From IMG/VR virus record IMGVR_UViG_3300020160_002033, positions 1 to 22,251 of that record: DNA of 22,251 bases, one strand, 5' to 3'. The translations under genes were made by a program, and so were the position numbers. Under the pieces are notes generated by a model that did no database searches, was not told the DNA's origin, and was given only the letters and a program-made list of their open reading frames with translations. Shown one piece after another: positions 14,423-21,865 of this stretch. How positions within the stretch are numbered: position 1 is the stretch's first letter; the number at the start of each line of letters is the position of its first letter. The DNA is from a virus.

Positions 14423-15535
14423 ATGAAAATCTCTCTCAAAAGAACCCCAGAACAGGTCGAACTAATCAAGGCTATGGCTTCCCGCAACCGTCAGGTCGCT
14501 TACGAAGCTCAAGTTGCCCTTGCTGAATTCATCGGCCCAGTTCTCGCTGAAGTCATCAACAATGCACCTACGCTCAGTAATCTCTTTACTCAGCTTCAGT
14601 TCAACGCCGATGATAATCCATCCATTCCTCTTGACTTGTACTATGATATTTCCGATGAGGACTATATCACTGTGTACAGCCAGAGCGCTGCTGGTGGTCT
14701 TCCCCAGAACCAAGTCCTTCCGACTGTTTCTGAAATGAAGATTGCAACCTACACCCTTGATTCTGCACTTAGCTTCGACCGTCGCTATGCTGCTAAGAGT
14801 CGCATGGATGTAGTGAGCAAAACCTTCACTCGTATGGCTCAGGAAATCCTTCTCAAGCAGGAGCGCACCAGCGCCAACCTGTTGATGGGCGCTCTTGGTA
14901 ACGCTTCCACTAACGGTTTGTCGCATATTCTTTCGGCAACAACCGCTGGAGCCTTCTTGCTCAACGATTTCAACAACCTTATTAACCGTGCTCGCCGCAT
15001 CAACACATCGTTCTCCAAGGGTACTCCTGAAGGCGCTGCTGGTTCTAACGGTATCACTGATTTGATCATCTCGCCAGAAATTGAAGCTTCGCTTCGCTCA
15101 ATGGCTTATAATCCAATCAACACCAAAGGCGCTGGTGGTCTTGCTCTTAGCGCAACCCAGCCTGCTTCCAACGGTATTGCTGCTCCAGACGCTATGCGTA
15201 TGGCTCTGTACAATAGCGCTGGCTTGCCAGAATTCTATGGTGTTTCTCTCATGGTTATTAACGAACTTGGTCAGAACCAAAAGTATAATACTATCTTTGA
15301 TACCCTTTATACTGGCACCTTTGATGGCGCTTCTCAGGAAATCGCAGTTGGTCTTGACCGCACTCGCGAATCCCTGATCCGCGCTACTGCAATCGACGCT
15401 GACAGCGGTTCTGAATTCAGTCTCATCGCTGATGACCAGTACAGCATCCGTCAGAACAAGATCGGCTACTTCGGCTCGCTTGAAGAAGGTCGTATGGTTC
15501 TCGACAACCGCGCCTTGCTCGGTGTGATCGTCTAA
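14423..15535 (+). CDS. Major capsid protein, HK97-fold
   Basis: A 370-residue protein in the standard place after protease-scaffold. An N-terminal helical arm (residues about 5-50) precedes an E-loop/P-domain-like region (DISDEDYITVYSQSAAGGLP onward). A long central helix region (AKSRMDVVSKTFTRMAQEILL) and an A-domain-like part (TDLIISPEIEASLRSM, EFYGVSLMVINELG) follow. The C-terminus, GRMVLDNRALLGVIV, is typical of such proteins. The predicted role is the icosahedral shell. AGGAG at 14403-14407 is a good ribosome site but 15 bases from the ATG, which is long. A TGTAAT element overlaps the upstream gene's stop. A strong terminator follows 17 bases after the stop. Confidence 0.85.
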   Translation: MKISLKRTPEQVELIKAMASRNRQVAYEAQVALAEFIGPVLAEVINNAPTLSNLFTQLQFNADDNPSIPLDLYYDISDEDYITVYSQSAAGGLPQNQVLPTVSEMKIATYTLDSALSFDRRYAAKSRMDVVSKTFTRMAQEILLKQERTSANLLMGALGNASTNGLSHILSATTAGAFLLNDFNNLINRARRINTSFSKGTPEGAAGSNGITDLIISPEIEASLRSMAYNPINTKGAGGLALSATQPASNGIAAPDAMRMALYNSAGLPEFYGVSLMVINELGQNQKYNTIFDTLYTGTFDGASQEIAVGLDRTRESLIRATAIDADSGSEFSLIADDQYSIRQNKIGYFGSLEEGRMVLDNRALLGVIV

Positions 15536-15552
15536 TAGGAACAAATAACTTG

Positions 15553-15583
15553 GGGGTTGCCTGAAAGGGCAACCCCTTTTTTG
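15553..15583 (+). terminator. Intrinsic terminator after the major capsid gene
   Basis: GGGGTTGCC (15553-15561) pairs perfectly with GGCAACCCC (15568-15576) around the loop TGAAAG, followed by TTTTTTGTTT. It ends the rightward head operon and would isolate the highly expressed capsid gene from the next unit. Confidence 0.92.
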
Positions 15584-15595
15584 TTTATTTTTTAA

Positions 15596-15613
15596 ACTTT
15601 AAATGTATAATAA
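15596..15613 (+). promoter_or_regulatory. Promoter-like element abutting the 15617 start
   Basis: ACTTTAAA (15596-15603) is directly followed by TGTATAATAA (15604-15613). TATAAT at 15606-15611 is a perfect -10 word, only five bases before the ATG at 15617, and lies after a terminator. The implied transcript would be leaderless or nearly so. The CTTTAAA word resembles the array before the portal gene. Confidence 0.5.
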
Positions 15614-15616
15614 TAT

Positions 15617-15985
15617 ATGGACCCTAAAAATGAATTAAATAATATCGAGCATATCAATGGTAAAGAGTTCAAAGAAAAGATTTTGGAATTAGAAAAAATT
15701 CTTGGAGTGCAAGAAGTTAATCCGTTCAAGACTACAGAATTGTCGATTTTTGAAGACCGCTTGGCTGACATGAATTACTCAGAAATGCAAAGCCTAGCAA
15801 TGAGAGTTGGCGTAAGCCCTTATATTCAACGCCCTAATCTTAAAAAAGCTTTGATCAAAGAGTTTAGGAATTACAACTTAAATACAAAAGGCAAACTTCT
15901 CCCTTTGACAACCAATAGCATCAAGCTGGATAAAAACAATCCACAGCATCAAAAGACCCTTAAAATTTTAGGAGATTTTAAATGA
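15617..15985 (+). CDS. Unknown small protein with a SAP-like helical segment (122 aa)
   Basis: The protein is helical and charged. Residues about 43-75 (FEDRLADMNYSEMQSLAMRV onward to LKKALIKEFRNYN) fit the helix-extended-helix pattern of SAP/HeH-like DNA-binding motifs (short helix, GV-S-P turn, second basic helix). The remainder is unrecognised. It is the first gene after the capsid terminator and ends in ATGA overlap with the next gene, with which it is probably co-translated. The short region before the ATG has no Shine-Dalgarno sequence but a -10-like TATAAT. A DNA-binding or head-completion role is possible but unproven. Confidence 0.65.
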   Translation: MDPKNELNNIEHINGKEFKEKILELEKILGVQEVNPFKTTELSIFEDRLADMNYSEMQSLAMRVGVSPYIQRPNLKKALIKEFRNYNLNTKGKLLPLTTNSIKLDKNNPQHQKTLKILGDFK

Positions 15986-16491
15986 GCGTATACTCTGATT
16001 TAGCACACGATATTTTTTCTGTAGAATTCGACTCTAATACTGACGTTGCTTCCTACACACAGATTAGTGGATGGTTTTCGACTAATTTAGGAACGCTTAA
16101 TAACTTGATTTATAGTAATTTTACTGGCTCTGATCCTAGTCTCGGAGATGAGGAGAAGGCTATTTATAAAGAGCTTTATTTAAGCAGTTATTATTCAAAG
16201 CAAGCTCGAAATACTTTGCGAGGCATTGTTGCCACAAGCAATAATGGAGATAATATTCTTTCTGTTTCTGATGGAGATAATAGCATCTCTTTTATTAACC
16301 GAAATGAAGTGAGTAAAGTGTACAGAGGTCTTGCAACAGACTCTCAAGCGCGTTTAAAAGACCTTGTAGCCACCTACAATAGCTACAAGGCTGAACCTCG
16401 TCAACTAGGCGGTATTGAGGCTGGATTCCCAAGTGGAAGTGGCACTTATTACGCTTATCCTTTTGGGTATTATCCTGGCGGTTACTTGTAA
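15982..16491 (+). CDS. Head-tail connector candidate (169 aa)
   Basis: The N-terminal two thirds is helical and acidic (YTQISGWFSTNLGTLNNLIY; EEKAIYKELYLSSYYSKQAR). The C-terminus is a Gly/Tyr-rich tail (GTYYAYPFGYYPGGYL). Lying just downstream of the capsid gene and followed by connector and tail genes, it fits a head-completion adaptor position, as in many phages. The helical core is typical of such adaptors, but sequence alone does not prove it. The ATG overlaps the preceding stop (ATGA). It ends 20 bases before the bidirectional terminator. Confidence 0.5.
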   Translation: MSVYSDLAHDIFSVEFDSNTDVASYTQISGWFSTNLGTLNNLIYSNFTGSDPSLGDEEKAIYKELYLSSYYSKQARNTLRGIVATSNNGDNILSVSDGDNSISFINRNEVSKVYRGLATDSQARLKDLVATYNSYKAEPRQLGGIEAGFPSGSGTYYAYPFGYYPGGYL

Positions 16492-16507
16492 GAGGAGATG
16501 TATAAAT

Positions 16508-16538
16508 AAAAAACCCGCCCCTTTCGGAGCGGGTTTTT
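16508..16538. terminator. Bidirectional intrinsic terminator between convergent genes
   Basis: CCCGC (16514-16518) pairs with GCGGG (16529-16533), extended inside by CC/GG, flanked by a run of A on the left and T on the right. The rightward transcript ends in U6 and the leftward one also reads a U run. It lies between the ends of the rightward 15982 gene and the leftward 16555 gene. Confidence 0.9.
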
Positions 16539-16554
16539 TGTATTCTAATTAGTA

Positions 16555-17709
16555 TTAGACGAATGCGCGATCAGAAGATCCAGAGAAGAAGATCCCGTGA
16601 ACCGTATCGTTAGGACCACCAATCTGAGTCGAGAAACTAAGATCAACGCTCTTGTTTGAACCAATATCCGAACTGAAGCCTTGGCTGTCAAAACGAGCAG
16701 CTTTAAAGGTGTATTTAACAGCAGGGGTTGAGGTGCCAGGGGCGTTGATCGTAAGAGTAATATCTCTTTCGGTACCATCGTCGATCATATCTGCTAAGTT
16801 ACGAGCCTGCTGCTCATTAACAAGAGCGTTTACAGTCATAGTGGAAACGATTGGGAAATCAACAACGCGAGCGAAAGCGAAACGGCTTCCAAGACGTTCA
16901 ATAGGAGTACGGCTCATTGGTAAGCTAAGGCTAACGCTTTGAATATTGATTGAATCCGCACCATTACTGACTACGTTAACCGAAGGTGTTGCGCCAGTAC
17001 CAGTGAATCCGCCAAAGCTTAAAGTAATATCGCCAGGGCGTAATGCAGTTACCCCGTCGCCTGAGCTTGGATTTGGAAGCATAACATAATTGCTTACTCC
17101 AGTAGTTAATTTAGTGCCGTCGGCTGGGTTAATGGCTGGAGTAGGAACTCCTGTGGCGTTACCAGTAATGTCATAAGAGCTAACGTTAAATCCAAGACCT
17201 TCGACAGAAACTTTCACACTTGGGAAGTTACCGACAGAAGCGTCAACACTATAATTAGTAATGAAACCGTTACCAACACCAATAACACTTTTGCCGCTAA
17301 GAGCAGTCGCAGAGCTATTTTCAAAGTTTAAATCTGAACCTTCTGATGTGGTCACGATATAGAAATTTCTACCAGAAGAGCTAATCATTTGACCAGAAGC
17401 AAAGTTACCTTCTGTCACTGAGCCTTTATTGCCAACGCCATTGCCCTGCATATAGAAACCCAAAGCGCTCTCATTGAAACCATCAGCTAAGTAATAGTCT
17501 AAATCCAAGCTAACTGTTGGAGACTGAAGAACAAGAGCGTCAATACGAGCAAGTTGGCCAAATTGATTAACATCTTGACGAGCGATTTCGAAGCTATAGT
17601 TTGCGCTCTGAACACGCTTTAACTGCTTGTGTTCACCTGAGCTTTTAGAATTAAGACCGCTGCTAGTATACAGCCCTTCTGATTGATAAATTACACGATT
17701 TCTGGACAT
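16555..17709 (-). CDS. Tube-like tail protein with two related halves (384 aa)
   Basis: Beta-rich, Gly/Ser/Asn-rich protein without signal or membrane segments. Residues about 32-75 (RVQSANYSFEIARQDVNQFG onward) and about 247-290 (QSVSLSLPMSRTPIERLGSR onward) resemble each other. Both have the pattern S-x-S-x-x ... R-x-x-x-x-x-(L/F)G, then a strand. FITNYSVDASVGNFPS (149-164) matches LNSYSIQITPYQPVS in the 1696 gene, linking the two proteins. Between the halves is a Gly/Pro/Ser-rich stretch (about 180-240), perhaps an insertion or surface domain. A tail tube role fits the fold pattern and its place in a connector-tail operon, but is inferred. The gene is last of the leftward block and ends at the bidirectional terminator. 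A TGTAAATA word lies at 17726-17733 before its start. Confidence 0.6.
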   Translation of the reverse strand: MSRNRVIYQSEGLYTSSGLNSKSSGEHKQLKRVQSANYSFEIARQDVNQFGQLARIDALVLQSPTVSLDLDYYLADGFNESALGFYMQGNGVGNKGSVTEGNFASGQMISSSGRNFYIVTTSEGSDLNFENSSATALSGKSVIGVGNGFITNYSVDASVGNFPSVKVSVEGLGFNVSSYDITGNATGVPTPAINPADGTKLTTGVSNYVMLPNPSSGDGVTALRPGDITLSFGGFTGTGATPSVNVVSNGADSINIQSVSLSLPMSRTPIERLGSRFAFARVVDFPIVSTMTVNALVNEQQARNLADMIDDGTERDITLTINAPGTSTPAVKYTFKAARFDSQGFSSDIGSNKSVDLSFSTQIGGPNDTVHGIFFSGSSDRAFV

Positions 17710-17725
17710 AATAGAAAGTTTGACG

Positions 17726-17733
17726 TATTTACA
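17726..17733 (-). promoter_or_regulatory. TGTAAATA element before the leftward tube-like gene
   Basis: On the minus strand TGTAAATA lies 16 bases before the ATG at 17709, within a 45-base gap, the only sizeable gap in the leftward block. It matches the recurring element discussed in the findings. It may give the tube-like gene its own transcript. Confidence 0.35.
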
Positions 17734-17754
17734 GCTAAAACTATCAAATGGGAA

Positions 17755-18627
17755 TTAAGTATTTGGGTTTCTAATGATTGAAACATCGAAATCAATAAAG
17801 CCAACATAAAGATCATTTAATAAAGATTTTCTTTCTTTGTCATTTAGTTTTGACGTTACAACTTTATCAACAAAGAATTTTGGTTGATCAACATATTTTG
17901 TTTTCAAAGATTGGTAGTTATAAAAACCGCTTTTTAAATCTCCATATTCTGTGTAAGCAGATTCTGCATACGGAATATTAACAATAGATTGGTTAAATGA
18001 ATCCGCGAAAATAGAAAGAACTCCATCCAAGTGATAAGGATCTTTTGTAATTACAACAGCATTCATGCTTGTGTTTGTTTGGTTGGTTCCGCCAAAAGCA
18101 AAAGGTTCGTTTTGAATGGAAGCGTTATTAATGTAAATAGCGGGAACCATTTGATCATAAGGAGTCACATAAGTAACAGCCTCATTTGTGCCAACAGCAT
18201 TGTTTGTGGAAAATTTTCGATCTAAAATTAGGTCTTCCTCTGTATCGTTAGTATAGTAGACGTTGAAATCTTTAACCGCGAAAGATCCTGTGACAATCGC
18301 AGCAGCAGAAACGCCGCTTAATAAAGCTCGGCCATTATCAAAATCTAAAATGTTTGAAGACGTTGTGTTGGAAACTCCTGTTGCTCTACCTTTAAATGCC
18401 CCATTTACAAACACTCCAGAAGGAACGGTTGCGCCACTTATTGAATAGTCAGAAACCCACTGCTTGTAAGAAGAGCCAAAAACTTTATAGACTGATGGGA
18501 TTCTCTCATCTTCGTAGTTATAAAATACGCCTGTTGTATTAGTGAAAGCTTGACCTTTAGTAAGCAAGTAATTGTCAAACCACATCATGAATGAAGATGT
18601 TAATTGGTGCTGGAATTGTGGAATCAT
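17755..18627 (-). CDS. Neck/tail-terminator candidate (290 aa)
   Basis: The N-terminus is aromatic and helical (QLTSSFMMWFDNYLLTKGQAF), followed by beta-rich sequence. SFAVKDFNVYYTNDTEEDLI (about 115-134) resembles a segment seen in structural proteins next to tube genes, though I cannot name the family. The C-terminus is charged (SKLNDKERKSLLNDLYVGFI) and ends with a short strand. It sits between a tail-completion-like gene and the tube-like gene. That order suggests a neck or tail-terminator protein, and the assignment rests on context. The start overlaps the previous stop as ATGA. Confidence 0.5.
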   Translation of the reverse strand: MIPQFQHQLTSSFMMWFDNYLLTKGQAFTNTTGVFYNYEDERIPSVYKVFGSSYKQWVSDYSISGATVPSGVFVNGAFKGRATGVSNTTSSNILDFDNGRALLSGVSAAAIVTGSFAVKDFNVYYTNDTEEDLILDRKFSTNNAVGTNEAVTYVTPYDQMVPAIYINNASIQNEPFAFGGTNQTNTSMNAVVITKDPYHLDGVLSIFADSFNQSIVNIPYAESAYTEYGDLKSGFYNYQSLKTKYVDQPKFFVDKVVTSKLNDKERKSLLNDLYVGFIDFDVSIIRNPNT

Positions 18628-19250
18628 AATGTTTTAGAAATAACTATTGTTTTGTCAATGTTTTGAAATTTTTTAGTATATTCGGTTATCAACGCGGATA
18701 TATATTTAACAGGTTTATATTTGCCTTTTCTAAGATTAGATTTTACTTGGATGCCTGTTCCAGAGTTACTATTGTTAAGATTTTCTCTGTTTAAATAATA
18801 ACCTAATCCTGATATTCCTCTTTCTATTGCTTCTGACCAGCTTCTGCCGCTTGCCCAAGGCAAAGGAGTAGCGGCGAAAATAGCTTGTTTAGATGGGATA
18901 GAGATAGTAAACATAATGCCTGAATTAGAGGTGTTTGAAGAGCGTATTTCACTGTTGTTTAACAAGTCTAAAATAGCTTCGATAGGATCGTCTCCTTTAT
19001 TAAAACCAATAAAAGAAAACAAATTTCCATACCCGTCTAAAGTGCCGCTTTCGTTAGAAGCGTCTGGACCGCCTAAGATTTCTCTCGTTACTGGATGATT
19101 CATAAATTGTAAAATCATTTCGCGTTTGATTTTCTCAAAAGCTTTCGTCACTTGAGTTTGAAACTTAGACTTATTCTGTTTCATAGTTTCTTTTACTATG
19201 AAAGAGGCAAGTTGTTTTTCTACTTCTTTATTGGAGATTTTACCAGCCAT
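18624..19250 (-). CDS. Tail-completion/connector candidate (208 aa)
   Basis: The N-terminal part is helical and basic (KQLASFIVKETMKQNKSKFQ; FEKIKREMILQFMNHPVTRE). A Gly-rich loop follows (NESGTLDGYGNLFSFIGFNK), then a beta region with FTISIPSKQAIFAATPLPWA and the SGRSWSEAIERGISGL helix. The first-helix, beta, then basic-tail order resembles HK97 gp10-type tail-completion proteins, but is longer and not certain. Translation is coupled on both sides: TAATG with the upstream gene and ATGA with the downstream one. The C-terminus (KKFQNIDKTIVISKTL) is basic. Confidence 0.45.
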   Translation of the reverse strand: MAGKISNKEVEKQLASFIVKETMKQNKSKFQTQVTKAFEKIKREMILQFMNHPVTREILGGPDASNESGTLDGYGNLFSFIGFNKGDDPIEAILDLLNNSEIRSSNTSNSGIMFTISIPSKQAIFAATPLPWASGRSWSEAIERGISGLGYYLNRENLNNSNSGTGIQVKSNLRKGKYKPVKYISALITEYTKKFQNIDKTIVISKTL

Positions 19251-19714
19251 TATTCGTCACTAGGTATTAATATGAATTCATAATATTGAGGACCAAACAT
19301 GCCTAACGGTTTAGCATCACTTTTAATAGAAAAACGGCGACCATCAAATTCTATTCTTTTTGCTTCTTTGATGTAATTGTATCCCGCTAAATTGACTTTA
19401 ATCTTCACAGTGCCAACGGGTAAAATGATTTTATCTTGCGCGTTGCGCGTTCCCTTTTGCCCTGAACCTCTGTCTGTTAACAATTCCTCTTCCATATCGA
19501 CATACTTGATTCGCGCTTCAAAGGTTTGAGAAACAGTTGTTGTTGACGTGTTTGCAGACTGTTGTTTGTAAACATGGTTATAATTATTAGATGAGGCGAC
19601 TACTGTTCTAGTGCCTATCTTAAACACTGTGATTGTTCGCGCAAAAGTATCATGAATGCGGTCAATAACGTTTTCTATGTTCTTTTTTTGATTTGGTGTA
19701 AGAAATCCAGCCAT
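19250..19714 (-). CDS. Head-closure (stopper) candidate (154 aa)
   Basis: A beta-rich protein of about the usual length for head-closure or stopper proteins. The N-terminus is helical (NQKKNIENVIDRIHDTFART), then strands with a short conserved-looking run: IILPVGTVKIKVNLAGYNYI and KRIEFDGRRFSI. The latter resembles the barrel core of head-closure proteins that seal DNA in the capsid. It is the first gene of the leftward block, and its leader faces the divergent promoter region. No Shine-Dalgarno sequence is seen; the leader reads GTGTAAATATATAATAAT up to the ATG. Confidence 0.5.
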   Translation of the reverse strand: MAGFLTPNQKKNIENVIDRIHDTFARTITVFKIGTRTVVASSNNYNHVYKQQSANTSTTTVSQTFEARIKYVDMEEELLTDRGSGQKGTRNAQDKIILPVGTVKIKVNLAGYNYIKEAKRIEFDGRRFSIKSDAKPLGMFGPQYYEFILIPSDE

Positions 19715-19763
19715 ATTATTATATATTTACACTTCTGAATTTATTATAATAAAGGTATAAGGT
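19715..19763. promoter_or_regulatory. Compact divergent promoter region
   Basis: This 49-base gap separates the leftward connector block from the rightward tail block. On the minus strand GTGTAAATATATAAT (from 19732) leads into the ATG at 19714. On the plus strand TTATAATAAAGGTATAAGGT leads into the ATG at 19764, with TATAAT at 19745-19750 and an AAAGG ribosome-type site. Both promoters would therefore share a very short space. Confidence 0.5.
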
Positions 19764-20054
19764 ATGAACGCAAAAAAAATTCTCGCTAGACGAGCAAATG
19801 ATAATGTTTCTTTTTTATTTAAAGGCTTCTTGAGAATCTTGGAAGACCTAAAACAAGAACACGATACAGCCTATCGAAAGCTATACGCTAACATTCCAGA
19901 AGAGCATTTCCCAGTTTTGAATGTGGGAAACTATTTCGATAACGATAAAATGGCATGGCTTCGAAAAAGAATTTTAGACTTGGGTAATGAAACTTTACGA
20001 TCAAACGATACAGAATTAAATAATTTTACTGTAAGTTTCGTTTTTAAAGATTAA
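19764..20054 (+). CDS. Small protein of unknown function (96 aa)
   Basis: Charged and helical N-terminus (MNAKKILARRANDNVSFLFK; ILEDLKQEHDTAYRKLYANI), a central aromatic and acidic part and a C-terminal beta-like end (NNFTVSFVFKD). No family recognised. It starts the rightward tail block. The AAAGGTATAAGGT leader resembles those of the 1696 and 21893 genes, supporting the start. A tail or head-tail accessory role is the only hint from context. Confidence 0.65.
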   Translation: MNAKKILARRANDNVSFLFKGFLRILEDLKQEHDTAYRKLYANIPEEHFPVLNVGNYFDNDKMAWLRKRILDLGNETLRSNDTELNNFTVSFVFKD

Positions 20055-20056
20055 TA

Positions 20057-20075
20057 TATAATACAGGTCTAAGGA
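20057..20075 (+). promoter_or_regulatory. TATAAT and ribosome site before the 20082 gene
   Basis: TATAAT (20057-20062) overlaps just after the stop of the previous gene, and AAGGA (20071-20075) lies seven bases before ATG 20082. No clear -35 box is visible. This could be an extra promoter inside the tail block. Confidence 0.4.
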
Positions 20076-20081
20076 ACTATT

Positions 20082-20894
20082 ATGGAAATCAAAGAAATTA
20101 AAGAAATTTACAGTTTCAATGTTTATGAAACTAAAGAGGTGTCTGTTGAAACCGATTCTACAGATGAAAATGGCAACGCCATTACTATCACTAAGAAAGT
20201 TAGTGAACAAGTGCCAATCAAGGTTATTCTCAAGAAGCCTTCTCGTCGTCAAATCGAAGAAGCTGATCTTGAGTATAGCGTAGAAATGTCTCGCTGTGTC
20301 AAGAAAGGTATTCTCACTAAAGCTATGTTAGTGAAGAAGTATTCTGACACTGGCGGTTTAATGAGCGAAACAGAAGCCAAGAGTCTTTATCAATACTATC
20401 AGAAACTTGGTGAACTGCATCGCGAATACAGTGAAAACCAAATCCTCACAAAGGATGAAAAGAGAGACAAAGAGCTTACTCTAGAAATGGCAGAGATTCG
20501 CGATAAGATTGTCAAGATTGAGATGGCTTATCAGAATCTTTTTGAGCACACGGCTGATATGAAGGCTCAGAATCGCTTGCTTCTATGGTATATCCTGAAT
20601 CTGACAATGATTCAAGGAGAATCTGATAAAGCTCCTAAACTATATTTCAAAGGAGATTCTTTTGAGAGTCGCTTGGACGATTATTACGACAAAGAAGAGT
20701 CTGAGGACACTCAGTACTTCTTGATTACTAAAAAGATTTCAACTATTGCTGCTTACTGGTTCTACAATCAAGCCTCTAACAAAGAAGAGTTTGATAAACT
20801 GTTTGCAGAGCAAGATTCAGAAACGGAAAAAGCTCCAGAAGCAGAGCCTGAAAAGAAGAAAGAGAAAAAGAAAAAAGCTGAGCCTAAGTCTTGA
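20082..20894 (+). CDS. Tail assembly chaperone-position protein (270 aa)
   Basis: Highly charged helical protein. A beta N-terminus (FNVYETKEVSVETDS) is followed by KVILKKPSRRQIEEADLEYS and a long helical centre (YYQKLGELHREYSENQILTK onward). The C-terminus is a Glu/Pro/Lys-rich disordered tail ending KKKKAEPKS. Its place, two genes before the tape measure, is where tail assembly chaperones are found in long-tailed phages, so that role is inferred. No -1 frameshift product is available: the -1 frame meets TAA at 20885-20887. AAGGA at 20071-20075 supports the start. Confidence 0.5.
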   Translation: MEIKEIKEIYSFNVYETKEVSVETDSTDENGNAITITKKVSEQVPIKVILKKPSRRQIEEADLEYSVEMSRCVKKGILTKAMLVKKYSDTGGLMSETEAKSLYQYYQKLGELHREYSENQILTKDEKRDKELTLEMAEIRDKIVKIEMAYQNLFEHTADMKAQNRLLLWYILNLTMIQGESDKAPKLYFKGDSFESRLDDYYDKEESEDTQYFLITKKISTIAAYWFYNQASNKEEFDKLFAEQDSETEKAPEAEPEKKKEKKKKAEPKS

Positions 20895-21865
20895 AAAATG
20901 ATCATTACATAGAGTTAATTGACGAAATTTTTAGCGGATACTCACGGTTTGACTTTGAAGGTCAAGCCGTGTTTTTGCGTCATTTTACTTTTAAGGATCA
21001 GAAATTTTTACAGAATAGTTATGATCGGCATCACGCAAAAGCCGCGTCCAAAGGTATTCGCGACGAGGAAGAGTTGCTCAAAGAATTAATCAAAGACGAA
21101 ACTTGGACAAGCGAAGAAGAAAACGAGCTGCTAGAATTAGAGTCTTACATCTCTAACTTGGAAAAAAGCTTAACCAAGATCATCTTACCGTCTCATCAAG
21201 AGTCTCATAAGAAATTGATTCTAGAAGAGAAGATTAAACTGCATGTCTTAAAGACAAAAAGAAAAGAATTGATTGGCAGAACTGCGGCTGAGTATGCTGG
21301 CAACAGATCCAATGAGGATTTCCTTTGCAACTTGCTGTATAAAGACGAAGAATTAAAAACTTTGTTCTTTTCCGAAGATGAGTTTGGAGAATTGGACGAT
21401 TCTCAATTGAGTTTTTTAATGCAAAAATATTATGGATTCATGACTAAATTTTCAGACTTGAATATTCAAAAAGCTTCACTAGAAGATTGCTTTAGTTTAT
21501 TTTTGCCACATTGCGAAAAGCCTTATGATGTTTTCGGTAAACCAATGTATTTGTTTACCCTGTATCAGTTAAAGCTTTTGGCTTACGGAAGAATGTTCTT
21601 ACATATTTTCCAGAATGTAGATAAGATTCCTGACTATATTCGCAAAGACCCTGAAGCTTTGATTAGTTTCTCTGAAAGTAGCCGTAACAAAGAAACTTTG
21701 ACTAGCAAAATGAAAGACAATTCTGCAACAGCAGTTTTCGGCGCTACAAAAGAAGATTTAAATTATCTCGATCCAGAAGCTAAACAAGTTTCCTTGTCAG
21801 AATTGCTTGCAAAAAATAATGGGCAATTAAATATGGAACAAATGATGGAAGTTATGGGTCAATAA
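20891..21865 (+). CDS. Second tail chaperone-position protein (324 aa, TTG start)
   Basis: The frame opens with TTG at 20891 in a TTGA overlap with the stop of the previous gene; no nearby in-frame ATG precedes the conserved-looking start (KNDHYIELIDEIFSGY). The first part (RFDFEGQAVFLRHFTFKDQK) and middle (charged helices) are followed by an aromatic-rich region (YQLKLLAYGRMFLHIFQNVD). The C-terminus is acidic with Met/Gln (QLNMEQMMEVMGQ). The family is not recognised. Between the previous gene and the tape measure it fits a chaperone or tail-assembly role, by position only. TTG is the only non-ATG start I propose. Confidence 0.55.
   Translation: MKNDHYIELIDEIFSGYSRFDFEGQAVFLRHFTFKDQKFLQNSYDRHHAKAASKGIRDEEELLKELIKDETWTSEEENELLELESYISNLEKSLTKIILPSHQESHKKLILEEKIKLHVLKTKRKELIGRTAAEYAGNRSNEDFLCNLLYKDEELKTLFFSEDEFGELDDSQLSFLMQKYYGFMTKFSDLNIQKASLEDCFSLFLPHCEKPYDVFGKPMYLFTLYQLKLLAYGRMFLHIFQNVDKIPDYIRKDPEALISFSESSRNKETLTSKMKDNSATAVFGATKEDLNYLDPEAKQVSLSELLAKNNGQLNMEQMMEVMGQ

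Noticed and set aside
13769-15544. Antisense open frames of 148-165 codons opposite the capsid genes
   Set aside because: They lie opposite well-supported genes with strong codon bias, which opens antisense frames by chance. Their translations are Ser/Val-rich and resemble no protein.
16499-16510. TATAAATAA as a T4-like late promoter on the plus strand
   Set aside because: It points into the bidirectional terminator with no rightward gene beyond it, and its A run is part of that terminator.
20862-20890. -1 programmed frameshift between the two chaperone-position genes
   Set aside because: The -1 frame has TAA at 20885-20887, and the A/G run is not in the canonical slippery register.
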